Of a stretch of DNA of 64,000 nt, positions 42,421 through 53,381 are shown one piece after another. Under the pieces are notes generated by a model, which was not told the origin of the DNA, did not search any database, and saw only the letters and a list, made by a program, of their open reading frames with translations. The number at the start of each line of letters is the position of its first letter. The stretch's first letter is position 1. Source of the DNA: an uncultured Pseudophaeobacter sp. (lineage in GTDB: Bacteria; Pseudomonadota; Alphaproteobacteria; Rhodobacterales; Rhodobacteraceae); the NCBI GenBank assembly GCA_905479575.1, contig CAJQNB010000059.1, positions 1 through 64,000 of the forward strand. The letters run 5' to 3'. The translations under genes and the position numbers were made by a program.

Positions 42421-42957
42421 CTAGGCTCGGATCTGCGCGACCTGACGGGTAAGCTGTGCAAGAAAATCAACCACCTGTGATCGGTTCTGCGGCTCCAACA
42501 TGGTCTGATGAATTTGCTCTGGTGACAGTTTCATTAGGTCAAACCTGGCGAAGGCTTCTGGGGTGAACCCATCGCTGACTGTGGCCAAAACCAGCCGCAA
42601 CTGAGCAAGCATGTCATCCCCTCGGTGTGAGGCGTGCAGTAAGGCTATAGGCTTGCCAATAATCTCGTCTCGGGACACCAGCCAATCAATCGCGTTTTTC
42701 AAGCCACCGGGAATTGCCCTTATGTATTCGGGGCTTGAGATGATCAGTGCATCATTTTCGCGGATCAGGTCAATGAAACTCCGAACCGGCAGCGGCAAGG
42801 GATCCTGTTCTGCGTCAGGAGAGAAGACCGGCAAATCAGCGACGCCTGCGAAAACCGTTACGCGATGATCAGAACCTGCGATTTCAGACACAGATTTGAG
42901 CAAAGCGGTGTTGGTGGATGTGGCGCGGCCACTGCCAGAGATTGCGAGAAGTTTCAT
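42421..42957 (-). CDS. NADPH-dependent FMN reductase family protein
   Basis: 178 residues from MKLLAISGSGRATSTNTALL (ATG 42957); longer in-frame starts lack family similarity. Flavodoxin-like fold: phosphate loop GSGRATSTNTALLKS, and SPEYIRAIPGGLKNAIDWL, which binds the flavin ring in this family. It reduces FMN, quinones or azo compounds with NAD(P)H; the precise substrate is unknown. Convergent with sfsA. Confidence 0.87.
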   Translation of the reverse strand: MKLLAISGSGRATSTNTALLKSVSEIAGSDHRVTVFAGVADLPVFSPDAEQDPLPLPVRSFIDLIRENDALIISSPEYIRAIPGGLKNAIDWLVSRDEIIGKPIALLHASHRGDDMLAQLRLVLATVSDGFTPEAFARFDLMKLSPEQIHQTMLEPQNRSQVVDFLAQLTRQVAQIRA

Positions 42958-43262
42958 AGCCTCTGAGTAGAACACCCCATGGGTTGGCACAACGATTGCA
43001 GTGTGGGATTGGCTGACCTGCACGCAATACCTTGATGCTGGGCGGTGCCCATAGAGGTTTGGGATGGGGCAAAAGGGGCGCACGCAGGGGGCGAAATCGT
43101 CAGCAGGTCTGAGAAAGCCATGGTGAGGAAAGTGTTTGTGCCAATCTTGGCCAGAAACCGCGCGTCAGAGCTTGCCTGAGACGGGATGCCCGCTTGCCCT
43201 TGATGCAGGAGTGGCTATCTTGCAGCAAAGATCGCGCAGAGTGTCATCATAGGAGAGAGAAG

Positions 43263-43985
43263 ATGCCCAACCCAAGTGCCGCAATGTTGGTCATCGGTGA
43301 TGAAATCCTGTCAGGACGGACCCAGGACACCAATACGCATTTTCTGGCAGGTGAGCTGACCAAACATGGCATCGACCTGAAGGAAGTGCGGGTGATCAGC
43401 GATGATGCACCGGTTATTATTGCCGCCGTGCAAGCGCTGAGCAAAAGGTTTGACCATGTCTTTACCAGTGGCGGCATTGGCCCGACCCATGATGATATCA
43501 CTGCAGATTGCATCGCAGAGGCCTTTGGCGCCCATCTTGATGTGCGCGACGATGCCCGGGCCATTCTGGCGGCGCATTATGCCAATTCGGGGCAAGAGCT
43601 GAACGCGGCGCGCCTGCGCATGGCGCGAATCCCCGACGGCGCGACCTTGATCGACAATCCGGTGTCTTCGGCGCCGGGATTCAGCTTAGGCAATGTGCAT
43701 GTAATGGCTGGGGTGCCAACGGTTTTTCAGGCCATGGTGGCTAGCGTTCTGCCGGGGCTGACCGGCGGCGAGCCCTTGCTATCGCAAAGCCTGCGGGTGA
43801 TGCGCGGCGAAGGCGATATCGCGGCTTTCCTGTCGGATCTGGCCGCGCGGCACGGGGATTTGTCGATCGGGTGCTATCCGTTTCAGCACAACGGCGCCTA
43901 CGGGGCCAATGTGGTGATCCGTGGCCACAATGGCCCCGGGGTTGACGCGGCAATGCGGGAGTTGGCACAGGAGATGGGGCTATGA
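43263..43985 (+). CDS. CinA N-terminal (molybdopterin-binding) domain protein
   Basis: 240 residues from ATG 43263, preceded by AGGAGAGAG. MoaB/Mog-like domain: MLVIGDEILSGRTQDTNTHFLAGEL, FTSGGIGPTHDDITADCIAEAFG and FSLGNVHVMAGVPTVFQAM. The C-terminal PncC amidase domain of full CinA is absent, giving the short form common in alphaproteobacteria. Role unsettled (nucleotide pyrophosphatase activity is known in the family). It overlaps the GNAT gene by ATGA. Confidence 0.88.
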   Translation: MPNPSAAMLVIGDEILSGRTQDTNTHFLAGELTKHGIDLKEVRVISDDAPVIIAAVQALSKRFDHVFTSGGIGPTHDDITADCIAEAFGAHLDVRDDARAILAAHYANSGQELNAARLRMARIPDGATLIDNPVSSAPGFSLGNVHVMAGVPTVFQAMVASVLPGLTGGEPLLSQSLRVMRGEGDIAAFLSDLAARHGDLSIGCYPFQHNGAYGANVVIRGHNGPGVDAAMRELAQEMGL

Positions 43986-44722
43986 GCATGGGCGCCACGC
44001 TGACAGATCCAAAGTATTATGATGTGGTTGAGGCCACCTGGCCTGCGGCTGGAAAACGCAGACTTGGGCCTGTCACTCTGCGCGAGGGACAGGGCGGCGG
44101 CAGCCGCGTTTCGGCCGCCAGCGTTGAGGGTCCCGCCTCGGAGGCTGAGATCGAGGCCGCCGAACAGGCGATGCGCGCCATGGGGCAAGATTGCCTCTTT
44201 ATGGTTCGCGATGGCCAGGACGAGCTGGATGCACAGCTGGCCGCGCGCGGCTATCTGGTGAAAGACCCGGTCAATCTGTGGCTTTGTCCGATTGAACAGC
44301 TGACAGACCAAGAGATCCCCCGTGTCACTACCTTTGCCCTGTGGTCGCCGCTAGAAATCCAGCGTGAAATCTGGATCGCTGGGGGCATTGGCCCGGAACG
44401 TCAGACGATCATGGACCGGGCTGCTGATCCCAAGGCGGCCCTGTTGGCGCGCAACGATGATAAACCAGCTGGGGCAGGTTTTGTGGCGGTGCATGATGGC
44501 GTGGCCATGGTGCATGCGCTGGAGATCCTGCCGCACCAACGCCGCCGTGGCATGGGGGTTTGGATGATGCGTCAGGCCGCCTTGTGGGCGGCTGAAAATG
44601 GCGCGTGCGAGCTGGCAGTGCTTTGCACCAAGAAAAACGCCGGAGCCAACGGACTTTATGCCTCATTGGGCATGACCAATTGCGGACAATACCATTACCG
44701 ACATTTACCTTCAGGAGCTTAA
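43982..44722 (+). CDS. GNAT family N-acetyltransferase
   Basis: 246 residues. The C-terminal half holds the acetyl-CoA fold: VAVHDGVAMVHALEILPHQRRRGMGVWMMRQAALWA (motif A with RRRGMG for the pyrophosphate) and CTKKNAGANGLYASLGMTNCGQYHYR (motif B, ending in a GNAT-like YR). The N-terminal 110 residues are divergent. It follows the CinA-like gene with ATGA overlap and lies 6 bp before the AhpD-like gene. Substrate unknown. Confidence 0.82.
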   Translation: MSMGATLTDPKYYDVVEATWPAAGKRRLGPVTLREGQGGGSRVSAASVEGPASEAEIEAAEQAMRAMGQDCLFMVRDGQDELDAQLAARGYLVKDPVNLWLCPIEQLTDQEIPRVTTFALWSPLEIQREIWIAGGIGPERQTIMDRAADPKAALLARNDDKPAGAGFVAVHDGVAMVHALEILPHQRRRGMGVWMMRQAALWAAENGACELAVLCTKKNAGANGLYASLGMTNCGQYHYRHLPSGA

Positions 44723-44728
44723 TTCACC

Positions 44729-45301
44729 ATGACCGATCAAACAGCGCCAACCGCCCTGGATCTGCCGCCTTTGGACCCGCTGCCTGCGGGCATGCAGAAG
44801 TATTTCGGCATCTGCCAGGACAAGCTGGGCATGGTGCCTAACGTGCTGCGCGCCCATGCGTTTGATGAGAATAAACTTAACACCTTTAGTGCGCTCTACA
44901 ATGAGCTGATGCTAGGCGACAGCGGCCTGAGCAAACTGGAACGCGAGATGATCGCGGTGGCGGTTTCGGCGGTCAACGGCTGCTTTTATTGTCTTGCGGC
45001 CCATGGCGCTGCGGTTCGCCAGCTTTCGGGCGATCCAAAACTGGGCGAGATGCTGGTGATGAATTACCGGGTTGCCCCGTTGGATGCGCGCCAACGGGCC
45101 ATGCTGGATTTTGCGGTCAAGGTCACCAAGGCCAGCACCGAGATCGAAGAGGCCGATCGCGAAATGCTGCGCCAGGTTGGCTTTAGCGATCGCGATATCT
45201 GGGACATTGCCAATGTTACCGCGTTTTACAACATGTCCAACCGTGTTGCCTCGGCCACTGGCATGGTGCCAAACGACGAATACCACGCGCAGTTCCGGTG
45301 A
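44729..45301 (+). CDS. Peroxidase-related protein, AhpD/CMD fold
   Basis: 190 residues, carboxymuconolactone-decarboxylase-like. The redox centre Cys85-x2-Cys88-x3-His92 (NGCFYCLAAHG) is that of AhpD alkylhydroperoxidases, preceded by LSKLEREMIAVAVSAV. DIANVTAFYNMSNRVASATGM is characteristic of the peroxidase-related subfamily. Likely a thiol-dependent peroxidase in the cytoplasm. It is in a chain of closely spaced genes from 43263 to 46337. Confidence 0.88.
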   Translation: MTDQTAPTALDLPPLDPLPAGMQKYFGICQDKLGMVPNVLRAHAFDENKLNTFSALYNELMLGDSGLSKLEREMIAVAVSAVNGCFYCLAAHGAAVRQLSGDPKLGEMLVMNYRVAPLDARQRAMLDFAVKVTKASTEIEEADREMLRQVGFSDRDIWDIANVTAFYNMSNRVASATGMVPNDEYHAQFR

Positions 45302-45311
45302 GGCAGACCAG

Positions 45312-46337
45312 ATGAGGCTTAGCCCTGCTGTTCTGGCTCTTGGCAGCTGTCTGACCCTGGCTTTCTCCGCTGTTGCGGCTCCGGCTCAATCAGGGGGGGA
45401 GGCGGCCTTGCAGCTGCCTGCGGGCGCCACAGCCCGCTCCGAGCGGGAAACCGCGTTGGGCACCTATGCGCTACCGGTTGGCGCCTTTAGCGCGGCGGGT
45501 ATCCCCCTGCGCCTGCAAGAAGGCCATATCCTGCGGCGAACCTGGCATCTGCAAGGCGATACAACTGTTTTGCAGGTTTTGGATGTGCTGCGCAGCCAGC
45601 TGGTAGAACAGGGCTATGAAATCCTGTTCCAATGCGAAACCCGCCAATGCGGTGGCTTTGATTTTCGCTTTGGCATCGAAGTCGTCCCCGCACCCGACAT
45701 GGTTGTCAGCCTGTCGGATTACCACTTTCTGGCGGCGCAGAAACAGACCGTGGCGGCGACGGCGGATCTGGCCACGGCGGGGCAGGCAACAGCTGAGCCT
45801 GCTGCGGCCAGGCAGGTGGTTTCGTTATTGGTGTCACGAAGCGGAACAGTAACCTACATTCAGCTGATCGAGGTCTCACCGGAAAAACAGGCGCCTTTGG
45901 CTCTTGTGCCAGCAGAAACACCCGCCTCCGCCCTTCCGTTACAAGCTCAAACACAAACCGCTTTGGGGCTGGCAAGCCTGCTCGAACAACAGGGCCATGT
46001 CGTGCTTGCCGGAGTGGTGTTTGGCACCGGAGGGGAAGCACTGAGCCAGGACGCTATTGCCAGTCTGGAGCAGCTCGCAGGCTTTTTGGAAGAGCAGCCC
46101 CAGGCTCAGATTCTGGTTGTTGGACACACTGACAGCGTTGGCGGGCTTGAGGACAACAAGTCCCTTTCACTGCGGCGGGCCTCGGTGGTCAAGGAAACAC
46201 TGGTGCAGACCTATGGTGTTTCTGACGGGCGTATCGAGGTTGCCGGAGCCAGCTATATGGCGCCGATTGCCAGTAATCTTACGGCCGCTGGGCGCGAGAA
46301 AAATCGCCGGGTGGAGGTGGTTCTGCTCTCCAGATAA
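45312..46337 (+). CDS. OmpA-family cell-envelope protein
   Basis: 341 residues from ATG 45312. Signal peptide MRLSPAVLALGSCLTLAFSAVAAPA. Middle region without recognised domain but with one Cys pair (FQCETRQCGG). The C-terminal OmpA/MotB peptidoglycan-binding domain (about 225-341) shows VVFGTGGEALSQDAIASLEQL, GHTDSVGGLEDNKSLSLRRA and AAGREKNRRVEVVL. Periplasmic, anchoring to the wall. It starts 10 bp after the AhpD-like gene. Confidence 0.85.
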   Translation: MRLSPAVLALGSCLTLAFSAVAAPAQSGGEAALQLPAGATARSERETALGTYALPVGAFSAAGIPLRLQEGHILRRTWHLQGDTTVLQVLDVLRSQLVEQGYEILFQCETRQCGGFDFRFGIEVVPAPDMVVSLSDYHFLAAQKQTVAATADLATAGQATAEPAAARQVVSLLVSRSGTVTYIQLIEVSPEKQAPLALVPAETPASALPLQAQTQTALGLASLLEQQGHVVLAGVVFGTGGEALSQDAIASLEQLAGFLEEQPQAQILVVGHTDSVGGLEDNKSLSLRRASVVKETLVQTYGVSDGRIEVAGASYMAPIASNLTAAGREKNRRVEVVLLSR

Positions 46338-46468
46338 TCTAGGGTCAGGACTCCGGGCGCCAAACCGAGGAAAGCGCTGTCCTTTCTGCGGGTGGCGCAG
46401 CAGAAAACTGCCCCCGCCTGAGCAGGAGCAGCTTTGAAAAGAGAGGAGTCATGGGGCTGTGCCGCCAA

Positions 46469-47386
46469 TCAGGCAGACTGTTGCCACTCTTCGCTATCTT
46501 TGCCGGCAAAAGAATGGGCCAGAAAGTCGATAAAGGCACGGACCTTGGGCTGGGTGAACTTGCCCGGAGGATAGACCGCATAGATGCCCTGGGTCTCTAC
46601 GGGCAGGTTTGGCATGACGTCTTCGACCAGCCCCTCTGCCATCGCTTCAGAGTAGAGATAGCTGGGCAGATAGGCGATGCCCAGACCCGAGATCGCAGCA
46701 TTGAGCAGGGATTGCCCATCGTTCACCGACAGCCAGCCCGTGGTGCGCACCTGGCGCTTTTCACCAGAGGGGGCGGTGATCTTCCAGACATTGCCGCTGG
46801 ACTGGTTGGAATAGTGCAAAAGCTTGTGGGTGTTCAGATCGTCGATTTTTTGCGGTCGGCCAAATTGTTCCAGATAGCCCGGTGAGGCGATCATCCGTTT
46901 GGTGGTCTCGGTGAGCTTGCGGGCCTTGAGCGAGCTGTCTTCCAGTTCGCCAATGCGCAGAGCCATGTCAAAACCTTCTGAAATCAGCTCCACATAGCGG
47001 TTGTTCAGAACCATGTTGACAGTGATATCGGGAAAATCACGTAGGAAATCCGACAGCACCGGTGACAGATGGTTGACGCCAAAATCCGTCGCCACCGAAA
47101 TCCTGAGCAGCCCCGAAGGCGCGGATTGCATGGAGGAGACAAGCGCGTCAGCTTCGCCGGCATCGTTCAGCACGCGTCTGGCGCGGTCATAATAGGCGAG
47201 GCCGATTTCTGTCGGCGACACGCGGCGCGTTGTGCGGTTCAGCAGCCGAGCGCCGAGGCGGGTCTCCAGGCTGGATACATGTTTAGATACGGCGGATTTT
47301 GAAATCCCCATCTTCTTTGCCGCGTCGGTGAACCCGCCCTGGTCCACGACATTGGCAAAGGCCTCCATTTCGGTCAGTCGATCCAT
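46469..47386 (-). CDS. LysR family transcriptional regulator
   Basis: 305 residues from MDRLTEMEAFANVVDQGGFT (ATG 47386); an in-frame upstream extension lacks LysR character. N-terminal winged helix (AAKKMGISKSAVSKHVSSLETRLGARLLNRTTRRVSPTEIG), then a LysR substrate domain from about 90 (SGLLRISVATDFGVNHLSPVL). It resembles the DsdC/AaeR-like group often annotated as LysR regulators with unknown targets. No gene is divergent within 430 bp, so the target is unclear. Confidence 0.9.
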   Translation of the reverse strand: MDRLTEMEAFANVVDQGGFTDAAKKMGISKSAVSKHVSSLETRLGARLLNRTTRRVSPTEIGLAYYDRARRVLNDAGEADALVSSMQSAPSGLLRISVATDFGVNHLSPVLSDFLRDFPDITVNMVLNNRYVELISEGFDMALRIGELEDSSLKARKLTETTKRMIASPGYLEQFGRPQKIDDLNTHKLLHYSNQSSGNVWKITAPSGEKRQVRTTGWLSVNDGQSLLNAAISGLGIAYLPSYLYSEAMAEGLVEDVMPNLPVETQGIYAVYPPGKFTQPKVRAFIDFLAHSFAGKDSEEWQQSA

Positions 47387-47819
47387 TCGCAGGGTCCTTT
47401 TGTTTCGTTTGCTCAACCTGTGTTTGGTGTCGAATTCGGGCAAGAACGGGGCAATGGTGGGATAATTGCAGGGTTTTCCCAAAACCGTTCAGGCCCTGGA
47501 AACGGTCGCACAATGTGGCGATTTTGACCGTTTCGTTCAGAAAAACAGACCAGCTACCGGCAGCCGCAGGGATGGGGCCAGCAGCAGCGGCAGTTGAGCA
47601 AGCAGGCTGAGCTCCAGAAGAAGAGGTGCGCCAAAGTCCAAGGTCAAAAACATGCGCTGCGCAAGGCGCACTCTATGAAAGAGGGTGCAAAGAGGTCCAT
47701 GAGATTTTGCCCCCTTTGCCCAGCCTATAGGCTTCCTTGGACCAAGATAACGGGATGTACACTACTTTTGAATATAACTGGGAGCCAGAACGTATAATGT
47801 TTGTAAAGGCTGATAACTC
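47387..47819. other. 433-bp gap without a supportable gene
   Basis: The gap lies between the LysR gene (minus) and the chemoreceptor (plus). A 67-codon frame at 47594-47797 starts with TTG and has no recognisable family. I see no strong hairpin. The last 120 bases are AT-rich and probably hold the chemoreceptor promoter. Confidence 0.5.
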
Positions 47820-49580
47820 ATGCATCGTTTTTCACTGCGTACGCAGGTATTTATTTTAGGGGGCGCTTTTGTTGCGATGCTGGCGCTGGTCGCTGGAATC
47901 TCCTGGCTCGTCAGCAATCGATTGACAGAAAGCATCTATCAATCGCGCTTGGTTGTGGCACAGCTGAAGAGCCTGGATGATATGAAAGAAGATATCGAAC
48001 AGGGTTTGGCGGATCTATTGGCCTATACTGGTGGCGACAACGAAGGAATAACGGGGCTGCGCGGCAACATAGACGAGGTCGCCACAGAAATTGCGGGTGC
48101 CGAGGATCGCTTTGTTAAGGTCTCTTCTGCAAATGCTGTTCAAAACGATGTTTATGAATCTGTCATCGCTCTGACGCCAACTGTCGATGGCTTCACCGCT
48201 ATGCTTGCTGCACTTGAAAAGACCGAAGCGGGTGCAGACCGCCGGGCTTTTGCCTATGATCAAGTTGTTCCCGCGATTGCCCATCTTCGTGATTCGGTTA
48301 ATTCCATGCAGGACATCATGGGCGCGCGAAAACAGGCGGTTGAGGATCAAATTACCAGTCTGATTGCGCGCAGCGAGATTGTGCAGCTGGGCACTAACAT
48401 TGCGGCAATGGTGGGCGCACTGGTCATGGCGTTGGTGTTTGGCCAGCTTCTGAGCCGGCCAATTGTTGCTGCAGCGCGTTCTGTGAATAGATTGGTGGAA
48501 GACGACTACCAAAGCGAGATTGAAGATACCCATCGCCGGGATGAGGTCGGGGCCATTGCCCGCAACCTTGCGGATCTGCGGCAACGGTTGGACCAGGCCA
48601 AATCAATTGAGCTGAAAAACCAGCAGGAAAATGAACGCAGGGTTGAATTGTTCCATGTTCTCAGCGCCTCCATGGCGGATCTGAAATCTGGCGATATGAA
48701 CCAGCGGATTCCTGCGGGGGACTGGACCGACCTCGGCGAGAGCTATGAAATGCTCTGCATCGACTTTAATGATCTCGCGGGCGCCTTGGGAGAACTGGTG
48801 CAAGAGCTCAGCGTGAGTTCGAGCGCGGTGGGCCAGAATGCGCAGGGGCTGTCCACGATGTCCGATGAAATGTCCCGTCGAGCGGAAACCCAGGCTGCAA
48901 CACTGGAAGAATCTGCCGCAGCATTGGAACAATTGTCAGCGAGTGTGCAATCCGCAGCGGAACAAGCGCAGGCGGCGGATGAACAAGCTGCCGAGGGCCG
49001 CAGACGGGCGGAACAGGGCGGCGGTGTTATGCAGGAGGCGATGCAGGCGATGACCTCCATTGCGGAGTCTTCTGAAAACATCAGCAAAATCATTACGGTG
49101 ATTGATGACATCGCCTTTCAGACCAGTCTTTTGGCCCTGAATGCGGGGGTAGAAGCAGCCCGCGCCGGTGAGGCCGGTCGTGGATTTGCGGTTGTGGCTT
49201 CGGAGGTGCGTAGCCTTGCCCATCTGGCAGCCAAATCGGCCAATGACATCAAGGGGCTGGTGACAAATAGTTCAAAACAGGTCGAAGATGGCGAGCGCCT
49301 GGTGCAGGCCACCAGCGAGACTTTGGCGCAGATTGTTGAAAGCGTAACGAGCGTTTCTGAACGTGTCTCTTCGATTGCCGCTTCAGCGACCGAACAGGCC
49401 TCTGGCCTGCGCGAGATCAACATTGGTGTCTCCCAGCTGGACAAGGTCACCCAGGAGAATGCTGCCATGGTGCAAGAAACCAACAGCGCCAGCCAGAAGA
49501 TGAAAGACGAAGCATCGCGGTTGTCAAACCTGCTGCAAAGGTTTGCCGGCTCTGGTGATGCGCAGCAAGACGTGGCCTGA
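47820..49580 (+). CDS. Methyl-accepting chemotaxis protein
   Basis: 586 residues. Transmembrane helix at about 8-31, a helical periplasmic sensing domain (about 32-190), second transmembrane helix [22 protein letters not shown], then HAMP ([22 protein letters not shown]) and a long coiled-coil signalling domain. Its tip reads [37 protein letters not shown]. No C-terminal CheR pentapeptide is seen (ends GDAQQDVA). Ligand unknown. A very long palindrome follows the stop. Confidence 0.94.
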   Translation: MHRFSLRTQVFILGGAFVAMLALVAGISWLVSNRLTESIYQSRLVVAQLKSLDDMKEDIEQGLADLLAYTGGDNEGITGLRGNIDEVATEIAGAEDRFVKVSSANAVQNDVYESVIALTPTVDGFTAMLAALEKTEAGADRRAFAYDQVVPAIAHLRDSVNSMQDIMGARKQAVEDQITSLIARSEIVQLGTNIAAMVGALVMALVFGQLLSRPIVAAARSVNRLVEDDYQSEIEDTHRRDEVGAIARNLADLRQRLDQAKSIELKNQQENERRVELFHVLSASMADLKSGDMNQRIPAGDWTDLGESYEMLCIDFNDLAGALGELVQELSVSSSAVGQNAQGLSTMSDEMSRRAETQAATLEESAAALEQLSASVQSAAEQAQAADEQAAEGRRRAEQGGGVMQEAMQAMTSIAESSENISKIITVIDDIAFQTSLLALNAGVEAARAGEAGRGFAVVASEVRSLAHLAAKSANDIKGLVTNSSKQVEDGERLVQATSETLAQIVESVTSVSERVSSIAASATEQASGLREINIGVSQLDKVTQENAAMVQETNSASQKMKDEASRLSNLLQRFAGSGDAQQDVA

Positions 49581-49605
49581 TAACCCGGTTTCACCAGGGG
49601 ACAGG

Positions 49606-49657
49606 ATTCCACAGCATAAAGGCTTCGCTCCAGAGCGAAGCCTTTATGCTGTGGAAT
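49606..49657. repeat. 52-bp perfect palindrome
   Basis: 49606-49630 and 49633-49657 are perfect 25-base inverted copies around CA. The arms contain CACAGCATAAAGGCTTCGCTC. It is 26 bp after the chemoreceptor stop and 38 bp before the NIPSNAP gene. It could terminate the upstream transcript, but no T-run follows, and it is far longer than needed. Confidence 0.85.
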
Positions 49658-49694
49658 TGGCTAGGCTTGGGATCCCAAGAACAGGAAACCTGCC

Positions 49695-50030
49695 ATGCTT
49701 ACATGTATTATCCGCTACCAGATCGACCCAACAAAAACCGAGGCCTTCCGCCAGTACGCGCGCAATTGGGGGGAGGCCATTCCCCGCAATGGCGCCGACT
49801 TGATTGGTTATTTTGCCCCGCATGAAGGATCTGCGACCCAGGCCTATGGGATCTATAACATTGCCGACCTTGCCAGCTATGAGCGCTATCGGGCCCGGCT
49901 GGCCGCTGATCCGCTGGGGCAGGAGAACTATGCCTTTGCCCAGCGGGAGCGGTTTATCTTGCGGGAGGAGCGCAGCTTCCTCAAGCTGGCCTCAACACCA
50001 GATGTCCCCACCACAGGAGCGCGCAAGTGA
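49695..50030 (+). CDS. NIPSNAP family protein
   Basis: 111 residues, dimeric ferredoxin-like barrel fold. MLTCIIRYQIDPTKTEAFRQYARNW and YFAPHEGSATQAYGIYNIADLASYERYRARL match NIPSNAP. Biochemical role is unknown in bacteria. AGGAAACC precedes the ATG. The next gene starts at GTGA overlapping this stop, so both are translationally coupled. Confidence 0.85.
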   Translation: MLTCIIRYQIDPTKTEAFRQYARNWGEAIPRNGADLIGYFAPHEGSATQAYGIYNIADLASYERYRARLAADPLGQENYAFAQRERFILREERSFLKLASTPDVPTTGARK

Positions 50031-50377
50031 TAGCCGTGATTTTTGAAGTGCAGATCGCCGAGGGGCAAAAGCCAAGCTATCTTGAGGTGGCGGCAGAGCT
50101 GAAGCCACTGCTGGAGCAGATTGACGGCTTTATTTCGGTGGAGCGGTTCCAAAGCCTCAGCCAGCCGAACAAGCTGCTGTCTCTTTCCTTCTTTCGCGAT
50201 GAACAGGCGGTGCAGCAGTGGCGGCAGTTGACACAGCATCGCACAGCCCAAAGCAAAGGACGGGATGGGATTTTTGCGGACTATCGGCTGAAAGTGGCAG
50301 AGGTTCAGCGCGACTATGGCATGCGGGACCGTCAAGAGGCCCCCGAGGATAGCCAGGTAGCAAACAAATCGATTTGA
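50027..50377 (+). CDS. Antibiotic biosynthesis monooxygenase (ABM) family
   Basis: 116 residues from a GTG overlapping the upstream stop. The ABM ferredoxin-like barrel is seen in VIFEVQIAEGQKPSYLEVAAELKPLLEQIDGFISVERFQS and LSFFRDEQAVQQWRQLTQH. Similar to small cofactor-independent monooxygenases; real substrate unknown. Paired with the NIPSNAP protein, which has a related fold, suggesting a possible heteromer (inference). A repeat copy follows. Confidence 0.85.
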   Translation: MIAVIFEVQIAEGQKPSYLEVAAELKPLLEQIDGFISVERFQSLSQPNKLLSLSFFRDEQAVQQWRQLTQHRTAQSKGRDGIFADYRLKVAEVQRDYGMRDRQEAPEDSQVANKSI

Positions 50378-50387
50378 CGCCTCAGAC

Positions 50388-50474
50388 AGGGGGGGCTCCC
50401 GCCCGTCGTTGGCTTTTGCCAAAGCCGCCTCCCGTTGGGGGTAGCGCCGCGCGCAATGCGCGCGGCGCTACCCC
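50388..50474 (+). repeat. Gene-end repeat, copy B
   Basis: A G-run, GCTCCCGCCCGTC (50395-50407), hairpin TTGGC-TTTT-GCCAA (50409-50422), CCC-GTT-GGG (50431-50439), then a perfect 17-bp stem at 50438-50454 with 50458-50474 around AAT. It starts 17 bp after the ABM gene stop, same strand. The best-preserved copy of the family. Confidence 0.78.
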
Positions 50475-50551
50475 AAGGTCGCACGGGATGGTGGCCTGGC
50501 TTTGCCAGGACATCTGTGGGCGCGGGAGGATTTGGCCGTAACCTTCAGTGC

Positions 50552-52630
<2,079 letters not shown>

Positions 52631-52767
52631 TCACGCCTCAACGCGGCGTCATCCCCTTGCCTGCCCTGACGACACCGGGTCTAAGGAGAAACAGCAGAGC
52701 CACAGCGCCGATATTGCCGCGCTGCGGCCTTTGTCTGCATCTGCCCCAGTGGCCCAAGGAGACTAAA

Positions 52768-53250
52768 ATGACGCCCGAAGAAATTGCAAAGCTGCCCTAT
52801 CGCCCCAATGTGGGCATCATGTTGGTAAACCGGGCCAACCATGTCTTTGTGGCACAGCGCAAGGACCGGTTTCAGGATGCCTGGCAAATGCCGCAGGGGG
52901 GGATCGACCGCGGCGAGGACGCCCGTTTGGCAGCCCTACGTGAGCTGGAAGAAGAAACCGGCGTGACCCAGGATCTGGTAGAGGTCATTGCCGAAAGTGA
53001 CGGATGGCTGCCCTATGACCTGCCGCATGACGTGGTGCCAAAGTTCTGGGGCGGAAAATATCGCGGTCAGGAACAGAAATGGTACCTGATGCGGTTTCTT
53101 GGCCGCGATGATCAGATCAATATCGAAACTGACCATCCTGAGTTTTCGGACTGGTGCTGGCAGCCGGTGGACCAGCTGGTGGAAAAGATTGTCCCCTTCA
53201 AGCGTGAGGTTTACGCCCGCGTGGTGGTTGAATTTTCTGCCCATTTCTGA
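52768..53250 (+). CDS. rppH: RNA pyrophosphohydrolase (Nudix)
   Basis: 160 residues from ATG 52768, preceded by AAGGAG. The Nudix box [23 protein letters not shown] is complete. [23 protein letters not shown] and WQMPQGG are RppH-specific. It removes pyrophosphate from mRNA 5' ends and so starts decay. Length usual (about 160). Single gene; divergent from the flavoenzyme. Confidence 0.95.
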   Translation: MTPEEIAKLPYRPNVGIMLVNRANHVFVAQRKDRFQDAWQMPQGGIDRGEDARLAALRELEEETGVTQDLVEVIAESDGWLPYDLPHDVVPKFWGGKYRGQEQKWYLMRFLGRDDQINIETDHPEFSDWCWQPVDQLVEKIVPFKREVYARVVVEFSAHF

Positions 53251-53381
53251 GTTCAGGGCATGCGGGGGGAAGGGGCGGCCTGGGTAGGCTGTTTCGAGCC
53301 GCGTTTCAGTGAGCGAGAACTGAGTTTTCCTGCCCATGCCGAGATCCCTTGGGGCCTGGCCCGGCCCCTGGGTTTTGTAAC

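Noticed and set aside
45072-45311. N-terminal extension of the OmpA protein
   Set aside because: It overlaps the AhpD-like gene in another frame; a proper signal peptide begins at ATG 45312.
47594-47797. 67-codon frame before the chemoreceptor
   Set aside because: TTG start without ribosome-binding site, unrecognisable basic product.
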